The translations under genes were made by a program, and so were the position numbers. The notes beneath the pieces were generated by a model that worked only from the letters and a program-made list of their open reading frames with translations, was not told where the DNA came from and ran no database searches. A stretch of DNA of 64,000 nt, taken from positions 1 through 64,000 of the forward strand of contig PNNH01000099.1 of assembly GCA_013824165.1 (NCBI GenBank), written 5' to 3'. Each line of letters starts with the position of its first letter. Positions within the stretch are counted from its first letter, which is position 1. Source of the DNA: Methylibium sp. GTDB taxonomy: Bacteria > Pseudomonadota > Gammaproteobacteria > Burkholderiales > Burkholderiaceae_C. Of the stretch, positions 35,336 through 44,260 are shown piece by piece.

Positions 35336-36394
35336 TCAGGCGATGCTCACGGTCAGGCTGCCGTTGTAGCCATTGCTGGTGTCGCCGCTGATGCTGAGCA
35401 TCTCGGTGCCGGTGCCGTCGCTGAAGATGTTGTCCGCCGCAAAGCTGGTCACCGAGCTGTTCTGTCCCTTGCTGTAGAGCGCACTGCTGTAGACCGCCTG
35501 TGTGATGGCCTGCGGGAAGGCCATCTGCGTGGTGGCGGTGGCCGTCACCGCCAGGTTGTTGTTCAGGTAGACCTGCATGTGGATGTGCGTGATGCGGCCC
35601 GCATACCAGCCCGGATAGATGGTGGTGAAGGTGACCTGGCCGTTCGCATCGGTCACCTGGATCCCGCGCAGATAGGTCAGCCCCGCCTGGCCAGCGTTGT
35701 TGCTTGCGCTGTAGCCCGAGTAGAGCCCGTCTTTGTCGCAGTGCCAGATGTAGACCGCTGCGCCGGCAATCGGCGTGCAGCCATTGCTGATGTCTTGCAC
35801 GGTCAGTGTCAGCGTCAGCGGGACGCCAGTCTTGCTCTCGCGGATGTCGCTGCGCACCATGCTCGCGTTGCTGAGGATGGCGTAGAGCGGATAGGGGCCG
35901 ACCACCTCGGTGGCAGTCAGCGTGCAGCTGCCAGCGGCCGAGCGCGTCACGCCGACGGTGTAGGTGCTGCTGCTGCCATCGGGCGCGGTCACGACCAGGG
36001 TCAGCGTGTTGCTGCCCACGTTCAGACTGATCTCGCCAGAGGCCACGCCGCTGCCGAGCGTGACGCCATTGAGCTTGAGGGTGGCGCCGCCAGCGCTGAC
36101 CGTCGCGGTGGCCGTCAGGCTGCTGATGCTGTTGGCCACCGTGGCGGTGTAGCTGCTGGTGCTGGACGAAAAGCTGGGCGACAGGCTGCCCGCTGACAGG
36201 GCGAGCCCAGCCAGCGTGGACACCGAGGGCGCCGAGGTACTGTCACTGCTGCTGCCGCCGCCTCCGCAGGCTCCCAGGCCGAAGGCGCCCAGCGTGCCGA
36301 TGGCGCCCAGCGCCTTGCGTCGGCGCAGCAGCGCGGCCTCCGCCTGGATGGAGTCGGTGTCGGGCTGCGCGACGCTGGCGATGGGAGGGTTCAA
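35336..36394 (-). CDS. Exported intradiol-dioxygenase-like protein with cadherin-like domain
   Basis: 352 residues. An N-terminal RRRKALGAIGTLGAFGLGAC segment looks like a lipoprotein signal with a twin-arginine-type start and lipobox Cys. A cadherin-like beta-sandwich follows (about 60-150). The C-terminal part (about 155-300) is intradiol ring-cleavage dioxygenase-like, with VYIWHCDKDGLYSGYS and YPGWYAGRITHIHMQV holding the Tyr and the His-x-His that would bind iron. The start is TTG at 36394, supported by a GAGGA site; no ATG fits. A cytoplasmic-type catechol enzyme outside the cell is odd; it may act on surface or lignin-type aromatics or be inactive. Confidence 0.75.
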   Translation of the reverse strand: MNPPIASVAQPDTDSIQAEAALLRRRKALGAIGTLGAFGLGACGGGGSSSDSTSAPSVSTLAGLALSAGSLSPSFSSSTSSYTATVANSISSLTATATVSAGGATLKLNGVTLGSGVASGEISLNVGSNTLTLVVTAPDGSSSTYTVGVTRSAAGSCTLTATEVVGPYPLYAILSNASMVRSDIRESKTGVPLTLTLTVQDISNGCTPIAGAAVYIWHCDKDGLYSGYSASNNAGQAGLTYLRGIQVTDANGQVTFTTIYPGWYAGRITHIHMQVYLNNNLAVTATATTQMAFPQAITQAVYSSALYSKGQNSSVTSFAADNIFSDGTGTEMLSISGDTSNGYNGSLTVSIA

Positions 36395-36584
36395 GCGGTC
36401 CTCGGCTGAGAAATTTGACAGGGCTCAAGCTTGCCCGCCCGACATTGCCGGATTGCAAAGCGCAGGTTTCGCGCAGGAAACAGCAGCCGTGCAGACCCAG
36501 GCCCAGGGCGGCTCGTAGAATCTGGCGCTGGCTGCGACCGCAGTCAGCTTCCCTCATAGACCACTGCCCTATTCAGCACCTGCG

Positions 36585-38387
36585 ATGTCCCAAGCCCACG
36601 ACGACGCTCTCAAGCCCAGCAATTTCCTGCGCACCATCATCGAACGCGATCTGGAGCAAGCCGAGCAGCAGCAGGGCCAGTTGGGCATGGCTGAGCGCCG
36701 TTTCGCCGGCAGCCCGGGCGATGCGGCCCACCACGCGGCCGGCCCTCTGGACCCGGCCAAGATGCGCACCCGCTTCCCGCCCGAGCCGAACGGCTATCTG
36801 CATATCGGCCACGCCAAGAGCATCTGCCTGAACTTCGGCCTGGCGCGCGACTATGGCGGCGTCTGCCACCTGCGTTTCGACGACACCAATCCTGAGAAGG
36901 AAGAGCAGGAGTACGTCGACGCCATCAAGGAGATGGTGGCCTGGCTGGGCTGGAGCTGGGATCAGAACGACACCTCGCACCTGTTCTACGCCAGCAACTA
37001 TTTCGACTTCATGTACCGCGCGGCCGAGACGCTGATCGAGGGCGGCCATGCCTATGTCGATGAGCAGACGCCTGAAGAGATGCGCGTCAATCGCGGCGAC
37101 TTCACGACGCCGGGCACCAACAGCCCCTTCCGCGATCGCAGCCCGGCAGAGAACCTGGCGCGCTTTCGCGAGATGCGCGATGGCAAGCACCCGGACGGCG
37201 CGATGGTGCTGCGCGCCAAGATCGATATGGCCTCGCCCAATATCAATCTGCGCGACCCGGCGCTGTACCGCATCCGCCGCGCGACGCACCACAACACCGG
37301 CGACCAGTGGTGCATCTACCCGATGTACACCTACGCGCACCCGATCGAAGATGCGCTGGAGCGCATTACGCACTCGATCTGCACACTGGAGTTCGAGGAC
37401 CAGCGGCCCTTCTACGACTGGCTGCTGGAGCACCTCGCCGATGCCGGCCTGCTGGCGCGGCCGCTGCCGCACCAGTACGAGTTCGGCCGCCTGAACTTGA
37501 GCTATGTGGTGACCAGCAAGCGCAAGCTGCGCCAGCTGGTGGAAGAAAACCATGTGAGCGGCTGGGACGACCCGCGCATGCCCACCCTGGTCGGCATGCG
37601 CCGGCGCGGCTACACGCCGGAGAGCATTCGCGCGATGGTGGACTCCACCGCGGTCACCAAGCAGAACGCCTGGATCGACTACAGCGTGCTGGACGGCTAT
37701 CTGCGCGCCGACCTGGAAGGCAAGGCGGCACGCGCCAGCGCGGTGCTGGACCCGCTGAAGCTAAAGCTGACGAACTTCGCCGAGATCTTCGGCTCGCTAG
37801 AGCACCGCGAACCCTGCTCTGCGCCGGCGCATCCGCATCTGCCGGAGCTGGGCCAGCGTAGCTTCTCCTTCGGCCCTGAGCTTTGGGTCGAGCGCGAAGA
37901 CTTCATGGAGGTGCCGAGCAAGGGCTACCACCGCCTGTTCCCCGGCAACAAGACGCGCCTGAAGTACGGCTATGTGGTCGAGTGCACCGGCTGCGAGAAG
38001 GATGCCGACGGCAACATCACGGCCGTGCTGGCCACCATCGTGCCGGACACCAAGAGCGGCACGCCGGGCTCGGATGCGGTCAAGGTCAAGGGCGTGATCA
38101 CCTGGGTGGGCGCGCATGAGGCGGTGGCGGCCGAGGTGCGCTTGTACGACCGTCTGTTCACCGTGCCGCAGCCAGGCGCTGGCGAGGCCGACTTCCTCAC
38201 CGAGATCAATCCGGACAGCTGCCGCGTGGTGCAGGCCTGGCTGGAGCCTTCGCTGGCGGGGGTGGCGGCGGAGTCGCGCTTCCAGTTCGAGCGGCACGGC
38301 TACTTCATTGCGGATCGCAAGGATCACCGGGCCGATCGGCCGGTGTTCAACAAGATCACGGGGTTGAGGGACGGGTGGGGGAAGTGA
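36585..38387 (+). CDS. glnS: Glutaminyl-tRNA synthetase
   Basis: 600-residue class I synthetase. The HIGH-type motif (PNGYLHIGHAKS, about residues 67-78) and the KMSKS-type VTSKRKL (about 308) are visible, with the N-terminal acceptor-binding domain and two C-terminal beta-barrel anticodon domains. E. coli-type length plus an N-terminal lead of about 40 residues. Presence of GlnS means Gln-tRNA can be charged directly here. Confidence 0.96.
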   Translation: MSQAHDDALKPSNFLRTIIERDLEQAEQQQGQLGMAERRFAGSPGDAAHHAAGPLDPAKMRTRFPPEPNGYLHIGHAKSICLNFGLARDYGGVCHLRFDDTNPEKEEQEYVDAIKEMVAWLGWSWDQNDTSHLFYASNYFDFMYRAAETLIEGGHAYVDEQTPEEMRVNRGDFTTPGTNSPFRDRSPAENLARFREMRDGKHPDGAMVLRAKIDMASPNINLRDPALYRIRRATHHNTGDQWCIYPMYTYAHPIEDALERITHSICTLEFEDQRPFYDWLLEHLADAGLLARPLPHQYEFGRLNLSYVVTSKRKLRQLVEENHVSGWDDPRMPTLVGMRRRGYTPESIRAMVDSTAVTKQNAWIDYSVLDGYLRADLEGKAARASAVLDPLKLKLTNFAEIFGSLEHREPCSAPAHPHLPELGQRSFSFGPELWVEREDFMEVPSKGYHRLFPGNKTRLKYGYVVECTGCEKDADGNITAVLATIVPDTKSGTPGSDAVKVKGVITWVGAHEAVAAEVRLYDRLFTVPQPGAGEADFLTEINPDSCRVVQAWLEPSLAGVAAESRFQFERHGYFIADRKDHRADRPVFNKITGLRDGWGK

Positions 38388-38444
38388 ATTGCCCTTTCTT
38401 GGCGGTGGGAGCCAATATTCGCTGGTGGGCTTGAACTCTTCGGT

Positions 38445-38477
38445 AGAGCGAGCCGGGTGTTCGCCCCGGTGCGCTCT
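38445..38477. terminator. Probable bidirectional hairpin between glnS and dbpA
   Basis: A 13-base stem (38445-38457 with 38465-38477) with one mismatch and one G-T pair around a 7-base loop, in the 152-base gap between the convergent glnS and dbpA ends. No T-run follows on either strand, so it may act as a weak or Rho-assisted terminator. Confidence 0.5.
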
Positions 38478-38539
38478 CTCAACCGCAGCCAGCCCCCATC
38501 GCGAATAGCGGCACCGTCAGCACCCAGCAGGCAAACGGA

Positions 38540-39961
38540 TCAAAGCTCCGCCAGATCCGCCATCCTGCGCACCTTCACTTTGCGCCCCTTCAACTTCCCC
38601 TCCGAGAGGCGCTTGACCGCCTCCCGGGCAATGCTGCGCTCCACCGCAACATAGCTGTGGAACTCGGTGATGTTGATCTTGCCGACCTGCTCGAAAGTGA
38701 AGCCGGCCTCGCCGGTCAGCGCGCCCAGGATGTCACCCGGGCGGATCTTGTCCTTGCGCCCGCCCAGGATCTGCAAGGTGTCCATCGGCGGCTGCAACGG
38801 GCCACCGGGCGTCGGCGTCAGGCTCTCCAGCGGCTGCCAGCTCGATTCCTTGCCCAGCATCTGCTCGATACGTCCGATGCGGCCCATCTCGTCCAGGCTG
38901 GCCAGTGTCAGGGCCAGGCCCTCAGCACCGGCGCGGCCGGTGCGGCCGATGCGGTGCACATGCACCTCGGCATCCGGCGTCGTGTCCACATTGATCACGC
39001 ATTCCAGCTGCGCGATGTCCAGCCCGCGCGCCGCCACATCGGTGGCCACCAGCACCGAGCAGCTCTTGTTGGCGAACTGGATCAGCACCTGGTCGCGTTC
39101 ACGCTGCTCCAGATCGCCATGCAGGGCCATCGCGACAAAGCCTTGGCCCTGCAGCACATCGACCAGATCGCGGCATTGCTGCTTGGTGTTGCAGAAGGCA
39201 ATCGTGCTGGCCGGTCGGAAGTGATTGAGCAACAGCGACACGGCATGCAGGCGCTCGGCCTCGCTCACCTCATAAGCCAGCTGGCGGATCTGGGCCGGCG
39301 CGCGGGTCACATCGGTGGCGCCGAGCTTCACTTCCTTGGGCTCGCGCATGAACTGCCGGCTCAGCTCGACGATGGCCTCGGGATAGGTCGCCGAAAACAG
39401 CAGCGTCTGGCGGGTCTTCGGCGCCTGCTTGGCGATCGTCTTGATGTCGTCGATGAAGCCCATGTCCAGCATGCGGTCGGCCTCGTCCAACACCAGTGTG
39501 TTGAGCTTGCCCAGGCTCAGGCTGCCGCGCTCCAGATGGTCCATCACCCGGCCCGGCGTACCCACCGCGATATGGGCACCAAAGCCCAGACTGTCCATCT
39601 GCGGCTTCATCGGGGTGCCGCCGCACAGCGTCAGCACCTTGATGTTGTCGGCGGCACGCGCCAGCCGGCGGATCTCCTGCGTCACCTGGTCGGCCAGCTC
39701 GCGCGTCGGGCACAGCACCAAGGCCTGCACGCGCAGGTCCGCCCCGTCCAGCCGGTGCAGCAGCGACAGCGCAAAAGCCGCCGTCTTGCCGCTGCCGGTC
39801 TGCGCCTGCGCGATCACATCCTGACCAGCCAGCGCCAGCGGCAGACTCGCTGCCTGGATGGGCGTCATCTGCGTGTAGCCCAGCTGGGCCAGATTGGCCT
39901 GCACTGCGGGCGACAGCGGCAGCTGAGCGAAGGACTTGGAGTCAGAGGATGCGTTGTTCAT
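38540..39961 (-). CDS. dbpA: ATP-dependent RNA helicase DbpA
   Basis: 473-residue DEAD-box helicase used in 50S subunit assembly. Helicase motifs are clear: AQTGSGKT, PTRELADQ, VLDEADRML, SAT, ARGLDI and HRIGRTGR. The C-terminal DbpA RNA-binding (RRM-like) domain that recognises 23S hairpin 92 is present from about residue 395. Start ATG at 39961. Convergent with glnS. Confidence 0.92.
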   Translation of the reverse strand: MNNASSDSKSFAQLPLSPAVQANLAQLGYTQMTPIQAASLPLALAGQDVIAQAQTGSGKTAAFALSLLHRLDGADLRVQALVLCPTRELADQVTQEIRRLARAADNIKVLTLCGGTPMKPQMDSLGFGAHIAVGTPGRVMDHLERGSLSLGKLNTLVLDEADRMLDMGFIDDIKTIAKQAPKTRQTLLFSATYPEAIVELSRQFMREPKEVKLGATDVTRAPAQIRQLAYEVSEAERLHAVSLLLNHFRPASTIAFCNTKQQCRDLVDVLQGQGFVAMALHGDLEQRERDQVLIQFANKSCSVLVATDVAARGLDIAQLECVINVDTTPDAEVHVHRIGRTGRAGAEGLALTLASLDEMGRIGRIEQMLGKESSWQPLESLTPTPGGPLQPPMDTLQILGGRKDKIRPGDILGALTGEAGFTFEQVGKINITEFHSYVAVERSIAREAVKRLSEGKLKGRKVKVRRMADLAEL

Positions 39962-40030
39962 CGACGGATTATCCCAGCCGCAGTGCCGGGGGCGGTTGAA
40001 CAGCGCTGCTGCAAGGTCTGCCGCAGGCCC

Positions 40031-40393
40031 TCAGCCACCCGCCAGCTTGGCCTTGTGACCCTCGGCCAGCAGCAGGGCCAGAAGGCGCTCGCGCTGGTCG
40101 CCCTGGATCTCAATGACCCCGTTCTTCACCGCGCCGCCCACGCCGCAGGCAGCCTTGAGCTTCTTGGCCAGCTGGGTCAGGCCGGCCTCGTCCAGGGCCA
40201 GGCCCTTGATCAGCGTGACACCCTTGCCGCCGCGGCCCTTGGTTTCGCGCCAGATGCGCACCTCGCCATTGCCGAGCGGCACGGCGGCTGACGCCTGCTT
40301 GCAGCGGCAGCCCGCCTTGGCCTGGCCGCATCCGGGGCAGAGCCGACCGCTCTCGGTGGAATAGACGGGGCGGCTGAACGGGGAAGCACTCAT
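40031..40393 (-). CDS. yciH: SUI1/YciH family translation factor
   Basis: 120 residues. N-terminal Cys-rich segment (CPGCGQAKAGCRC), then the SUI1 fold (GRGGKGVTLIKGLALDE, VGGAVKNGVIEIQGDQR). YciH is a non-essential eIF1-like protein; an initiation proof-reading role has been proposed. Its start ATG overlaps the TGA of dusC (ATGA at 40390-40393). Confidence 0.9.
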   Translation of the reverse strand: MSASPFSRPVYSTESGRLCPGCGQAKAGCRCKQASAAVPLGNGEVRIWRETKGRGGKGVTLIKGLALDEAGLTQLAKKLKAACGVGGAVKNGVIEIQGDQRERLLALLLAEGHKAKLAGG

Positions 40394-41400
40394 GGTGGCA
40401 TCGGGCTGTCTGAAGTGGGACCAAAGAAGGCCAGCTCCATCTCGTCCGGCGCATTGATCGTGCGCACGCGCTGATATGCCTCTTCGGCCTCGGGGAAGCG
40501 CCGGCGCTGGTAGTGCAGCCATTGCTTGAGGCGCCCGGCCTGGTGGCGCGTGGCCACGTTCTGGCGGACCTGGCCCCAGAAGATCTGCATCAGCGGCAGC
40601 AATGCCTCCCATGCCAAGGGCTTGCTGCCAGGCCGCGCGATGGCCAGCGCCAGGCCCGGATCGGCCACCATGCCGCGGCCCAGCATCAGGTCTTGGCAGC
40701 CGGACTCTTCAACACAGCGCTGCGCATCCGCCGCGGTCCAGATCTCGCCGTTGGCCACCACGGTGATAGCAAGGGCCTCGCGCACCGCCTGGATGCGCTC
40801 CCAGTAAGCCGGCGGCCGGTAGCCATGGGCCTTGGTGCGCGCGTGGATCACCAGCTCTTCAGCACCGGCGGCCTCGATGGCCTGCGCGCATTCCATCGTG
40901 CGGCTCTCGTCCATATAGCCCAGGCGCATCTTGGCCGACACTGGCACCTCGGCCGGCACGGCGCGGCGCACTGCGGCCACGATCTGGTGGATCAGCTCCG
41001 GTTCATCCAGCAGCACCGCGCCGCCACGATGGCGGTTGACGCACCTGGCCGGGCAGCCAAAGTTCAGGTCGATGCCGGCCGGCCCCAGCGTGGCCAACTT
41101 GGCTGCGTTCTCGGCCATGCACTGCACATCCGAGCCCAGCAACTGCGCGCGCACCGGCACGCCCGCCGGCGTGCGGCCGCCATGCAGCAGCTCAGGCACG
41201 ATGCGGGTGAACACGCGCTTAGGCATCAACATGTCGGTGATGCGGATGAACTCGGAGACGCAGCGGTCGATGCCACCGACGCGCGTCAGCACGTCGCGCA
41301 GCATGTGGTCGAGCAGGCCCTCCATCGGTGCCAGGATCAGGACCCCTCGCCCGGGGGGATTCGGGCCAGCTTGGGGCGGCCCAGCGCTCGGCCCGATCAT
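40390..41400 (-). CDS. dusC: tRNA-dihydrouridine synthase C
   Basis: 336-residue FMN-dependent enzyme that reduces uridine at a D-loop position in tRNA. The TIM-barrel signatures are LAPMEGLLDHMLRDVL near the N-terminus, NFGCPARCVNRHRGGA with the catalytic Cys, and KMRLGYMD. ATG at 41400 follows the stop of the M48/DUF45 gene in an ATGA overlap. Subgroup C is assigned on overall pattern, with moderate certainty. Confidence 0.9.
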   Translation of the reverse strand: MIGPSAGPPQAGPNPPGRGVLILAPMEGLLDHMLRDVLTRVGGIDRCVSEFIRITDMLMPKRVFTRIVPELLHGGRTPAGVPVRAQLLGSDVQCMAENAAKLATLGPAGIDLNFGCPARCVNRHRGGAVLLDEPELIHQIVAAVRRAVPAEVPVSAKMRLGYMDESRTMECAQAIEAAGAEELVIHARTKAHGYRPPAYWERIQAVREALAITVVANGEIWTAADAQRCVEESGCQDLMLGRGMVADPGLALAIARPGSKPLAWEALLPLMQIFWGQVRQNVATRHQAGRLKQWLHYQRRRFPEAEEAYQRVRTINAPDEMELAFFGPTSDSPMPP

Positions 41401-41897
41401 GATTGCGGCAGCTCCTGGTGCAGCAGCCACAGCCGCAAGTCGAACTCCAGCTGCCCATAGTCGGGCTCCATATGCATGCACAACTGGTAGAAGGCCTTGT
41501 TGTGCTCCAGCTCGCGGATATGGGCCAGTTCGTGGACCACGATCATGCGCAGGAAGTCGGCCGGAGCCTCCTTGAAGAGCGTGGCCACGCGGATCTCGCG
41601 GCGCGTCTTCAGCCGCGCACCCTGCACCGTGCTGGCGCGCGTGTGCGTGCCCAAAGCATGCTGGATGACCTTGAGCTTGGCGTCGTAGCAGACCTTGGCC
41701 AGCGGCTCGGCATTGCGCATATAGCGGGTCTTGAGCTCCTGCGTGTAGTCGAACAGCGCCTTGTCGCTGCGCACTTCATGCGCGTCGGGATGGCGGCGCT
41801 GCAGGTAGTCGCCCAGGCGGCCCTCGTCGATCAGCTGGCGAACCTGCGCCTGCAGCGCGGGCGCATAGCCGGCCAGGTATTTCAGCGATGGCTCCAT
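41397..41897 (-). CDS. M48/DUF45-type metallopeptidase (YgjP-like)
   Basis: 166 residues with the HExxH zinc motif in VVHELAHIRELEHNKAFYQL and a third His in the same helix region, as in YgjP/DUF45 proteins. No signal peptide or membrane segment, so cytoplasmic. It overlaps the next gene's start (ATGA) and is part of the DUF502-peptidase-dusC-yciH run. Substrate unknown. Confidence 0.82.
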   Translation of the reverse strand: MEPSLKYLAGYAPALQAQVRQLIDEGRLGDYLQRRHPDAHEVRSDKALFDYTQELKTRYMRNAEPLAKVCYDAKLKVIQHALGTHTRASTVQGARLKTRREIRVATLFKEAPADFLRMIVVHELAHIRELEHNKAFYQLCMHMEPDYGQLEFDLRLWLLHQELPQS

Positions 41898-41902
41898 GCT
41901 CG

Positions 41903-42580
41903 TCAGCGCTTGCGGCCCAGCACCTCGGGCGTGGTGACGCCCATCGACACATAGAGGCTGGTCAGCCCTTCCATTCCGATATCGGCCGGCCGGACCCAAG
42001 CCTGCGGCAGATAGAACAGGCCACCGCCCACCGGCACCGGCGCGGTGGGCACCAGCACGGCCAAGTACTCGACGCCATCGATAGCTACCGGGTCCGGGCT
42101 GGACAGCAGGCCCAGCACAAGGGCGCTGCCCTCGGGCTTGACGCCGCCGAAGTGGCACCACACCGGCGCCATCGCTCGCACGCCGGCTTCGTCGCGCTTG
42201 GACATCATCTCGATCATGCGTTTGAGCAGGTCGTAGACAGTGCTGATCACCGGAATGCGCGCGATCAGCGCCTCAACCAGCGCCTTGACGCGGCGCTGCA
42301 GCTGCGTCTCCACCAGCAGGCCCAGCAGATAGACCAGAGCCAGCACCACCCCCAGGCCGATCAGGTAAGCGGCCAGCGGCGACTCGGTCAGGCGCAGGCC
42401 CAGGCGCCCCAGCGTATGGCCCAGGAGGCTGTTCGGCCCCAGGTAATCCATCAGCAAGGACATCACCCAGCCCAGCAGCACCAGCGTGGCCACCAGCGGC
42501 AGCACGGTGAGGAAGCCGGTGACGAAGGTGCGCAGCACATGGCGGCGCGCCTTGGCGGCGAAGGGTTTGACGACGGGCAT
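41903..42580 (-). CDS. DUF502 family membrane protein
   Basis: 225 residues with two N-terminal membrane helices (FVTGFLTVLPLVATLVLLGW and YLIGLGVVLALVYLLGLLV). The soluble DUF502 domain follows (RIPVISTVYDLLKRMIEMM, PVGGGLFYLP). ATG at 42580 was chosen over 42610/42613, which would lie only 6-10 bases from the divergent ferredoxin start; evidence is not decisive. Unknown function. Confidence 0.8.
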   Translation of the reverse strand: MPVVKPFAAKARRHVLRTFVTGFLTVLPLVATLVLLGWVMSLLMDYLGPNSLLGHTLGRLGLRLTESPLAAYLIGLGVVLALVYLLGLLVETQLQRRVKALVEALIARIPVISTVYDLLKRMIEMMSKRDEAGVRAMAPVWCHFGGVKPEGSALVLGLLSSPDPVAIDGVEYLAVLVPTAPVPVGGGLFYLPQAWVRPADIGMEGLTSLYVSMGVTTPEVLGRKR

Positions 42581-42619
42581 GGGCTGCGGACTCGGTGCAA
42601 AAGCCGGCATCATGCCAGC

Positions 42620-43018
42620 ATGAGCGCGCCGCCCGAGTCCTTCCACCACATCCACATCGAGCCGCAAGGCTGGGAATTCAGCAGCACGGCCGGGCAGAGC
42701 CTTCTGCTGGCCGCGCTGCAGGCCGGCTATCGCTTGCCGCATTCCTGCCGCAACGGCACATGCCGGGCCTGCATGACGCGGCTGATGGAAGGCCGCGTCG
42801 AATACCAGGTGGAGTGGCCGGGCCTGCTGCGTGAAGAAAAGGAAGAAGGCTGGATCCTGCCCTGCGTGGCCTGCGCACGCAGCGATCTGCGCCTGGACGC
42901 GCCGCTGGCAGTCGCGCTGCGCAGCAACTGTTCGGGCGGCACGCTCGCGCCCAGTTCATCCCCAGCGCCTGTGGACAAGTCCGTGCACAGCCTGCAGATC
43001 GACGCGCCAAGTGATTGA
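42620..43018 (+). CDS. [2Fe-2S] ferredoxin-type protein
   Basis: 132 residues with the plant-type cluster ligands CRNGTCRAC and a distal Cys in PCVACARSD, so four cysteines as needed. A Ser/Pro-rich C-terminal tail extends beyond the domain. It may donate electrons to an oxygenase or hydroxylase not seen here. Divergent from the DUF502 gene; separated from the acyltransferase by 94 bases. Confidence 0.85.
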   Translation: MSAPPESFHHIHIEPQGWEFSSTAGQSLLLAALQAGYRLPHSCRNGTCRACMTRLMEGRVEYQVEWPGLLREEKEEGWILPCVACARSDLRLDAPLAVALRSNCSGGTLAPSSSPAPVDKSVHSLQIDAPSD

Positions 43019-43112
43019 TTTCTCGATCAGATCAACGCCTTGCCAAAAAATTGAGCAGCCAGCGGGCGCGCAGCTGGGAGAATCGCTGCCGTCGTTTCTC
43101 TGCAGTAACCCC

Positions 43113-43703
43113 ATGCACCGAACCATCTTCAGCACGCCTGGCGTGAACACCGTCCTGCGTGCGTTTTCAATCGGCTTTCTCAAGGTAACCGGTTGGAAGC
43201 TGGACGGCGCATTGCCTGCGAGTCAGCCCAAGTGCGTGCTGATCGCCGCGCCTCACACCAGCAACTGGGACCTGCCCTATACGCTGATGGTGGCCTTTGC
43301 GCTGCGCCTGAACATCTACTGGATGGGCAAGCAGCAGATCTTCCGCTGGCCCTTCGGCCCGCTGATGCGCTGGCTGGGCGGCATCGCAGTGAACCGCGAA
43401 CAATCGACCAATCTGGTGGCCGCCTCGGCGGCAGCCTTGCGCGCGGCCGATGGGCCGGTGCAGCTGATCGTGCCGCCTGAGGGCACGCGCAGCAAGACGC
43501 GTTACTGGAAGACCGGCTTCTACTGGATCGCGCACGAGGCGCAGGTGCCCATCGTGATGGCCTATATGGACTACGCACGCAAGCTCAGCGGCCTGGGGCC
43601 GGTGTTCCAGCCCACGGGTGACATCGAGGCCGATATGGTCGCGATCAAGCGCTTCTACGCTCCCTTCAAGGGCAAGAACCACGAGCAGTTCGACCACCAA
43701 TGA
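43113..43703 (+). CDS. Lysophospholipid acyltransferase-type protein (PlsC family)
   Basis: 196 residues with the HX4D catalytic motif (HTSNWD, about residues 48-53) and the PEGTRS substrate motif (about 118). A hydrophobic N-terminal helix and the [12 protein letters not shown] segment suggest a membrane-bound enzyme. Substrate could be a lysophospholipid or a lipid A precursor; not resolved. It overlaps the next start in ATGA (43700-43703). Confidence 0.82.
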   Translation: MHRTIFSTPGVNTVLRAFSIGFLKVTGWKLDGALPASQPKCVLIAAPHTSNWDLPYTLMVAFALRLNIYWMGKQQIFRWPFGPLMRWLGGIAVNREQSTNLVAASAAALRAADGPVQLIVPPEGTRSKTRYWKTGFYWIAHEAQVPIVMAYMDYARKLSGLGPVFQPTGDIEADMVAIKRFYAPFKGKNHEQFDHQ

Positions 43704-43951
43704 GCACAAGCGAAATCGGCAAGGCCGCCAAGGACCCGCTGCATGGCCTGACGCTGGAAGCCATCGTCACGGCGCTGGTCGAGTACTTCGGCTGGGAAGA
43801 GCTCGGACAGCGCATCGAGATCCGCTGCTTTCAGAGCGATCCCAGCGTGGCCTCGAGCCTGAAGTTCCTGCGCAAGACGCCGTGGGCGCGCGCCAAGGTC
43901 GAGAGCCTGTATCTGTTCATGCGGCGCGAGCAGGCCCGCGCCGCACGCTGA
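43700..43951 (+). CDS. VF530 family DNA-binding protein
   Basis: 83 residues with the VF530 fold signatures [21 protein letters not shown] and [23 protein letters not shown]. The family is a small conserved protein related to RecX/DNA-binding folds and of unknown role. Coupled to the acyltransferase by ATGA overlap. Confidence 0.82.
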   Translation: MSTSEIGKAAKDPLHGLTLEAIVTALVEYFGWEELGQRIEIRCFQSDPSVASSLKFLRKTPWARAKVESLYLFMRREQARAAR

Positions 43952-43985
43952 CAATTCAAGTCAGCGGCACCGATCAGCGGCGCTT

Positions 43986-44246
43986 TTAGCGACGCGTCTC
44001 CGGCAGCTCGATCTTGACTTCGAGCACTTCCAGGTCGTCCTGACGCTCCATATGGACCTTGATGTCCTCCGGATTGATCGAGACGTACTTGGAGATCACC
44101 GCCACCAGCTCGCGCTGCAGCTGCGGCAGGTAGTCCGGGCTGGTGCTGCGGCCATTGCGCTCATGCGCCAGGATCAGCTGCAGGCGCTCCTTGGCAACGC
44201 TGGCGGAGCTCTTCTTTTCACCGAGAAAGAACGAGAGGAATCCCAT
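43986..44246 (-). CDS. minE: Cell division topological specificity factor MinE
   Basis: 86 residues. The anti-MinCD segment near the N-terminus ([12 protein letters not shown], followed by [16 protein letters not shown]) and the C-terminal dimer domain ([12 protein letters not shown]) match MinE. Acts at the membrane to drive pole-to-pole MinD oscillation. Last gene of minCDE, 14 bases after minD. Confidence 0.96.
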   Translation of the reverse strand: MGFLSFFLGEKKSSASVAKERLQLILAHERNGRSTSPDYLPQLQRELVAVISKYVSINPEDIKVHMERQDDLEVLEVKIELPETRR

Positions 44247-44260
44247 GGTTGCTCATCCCC

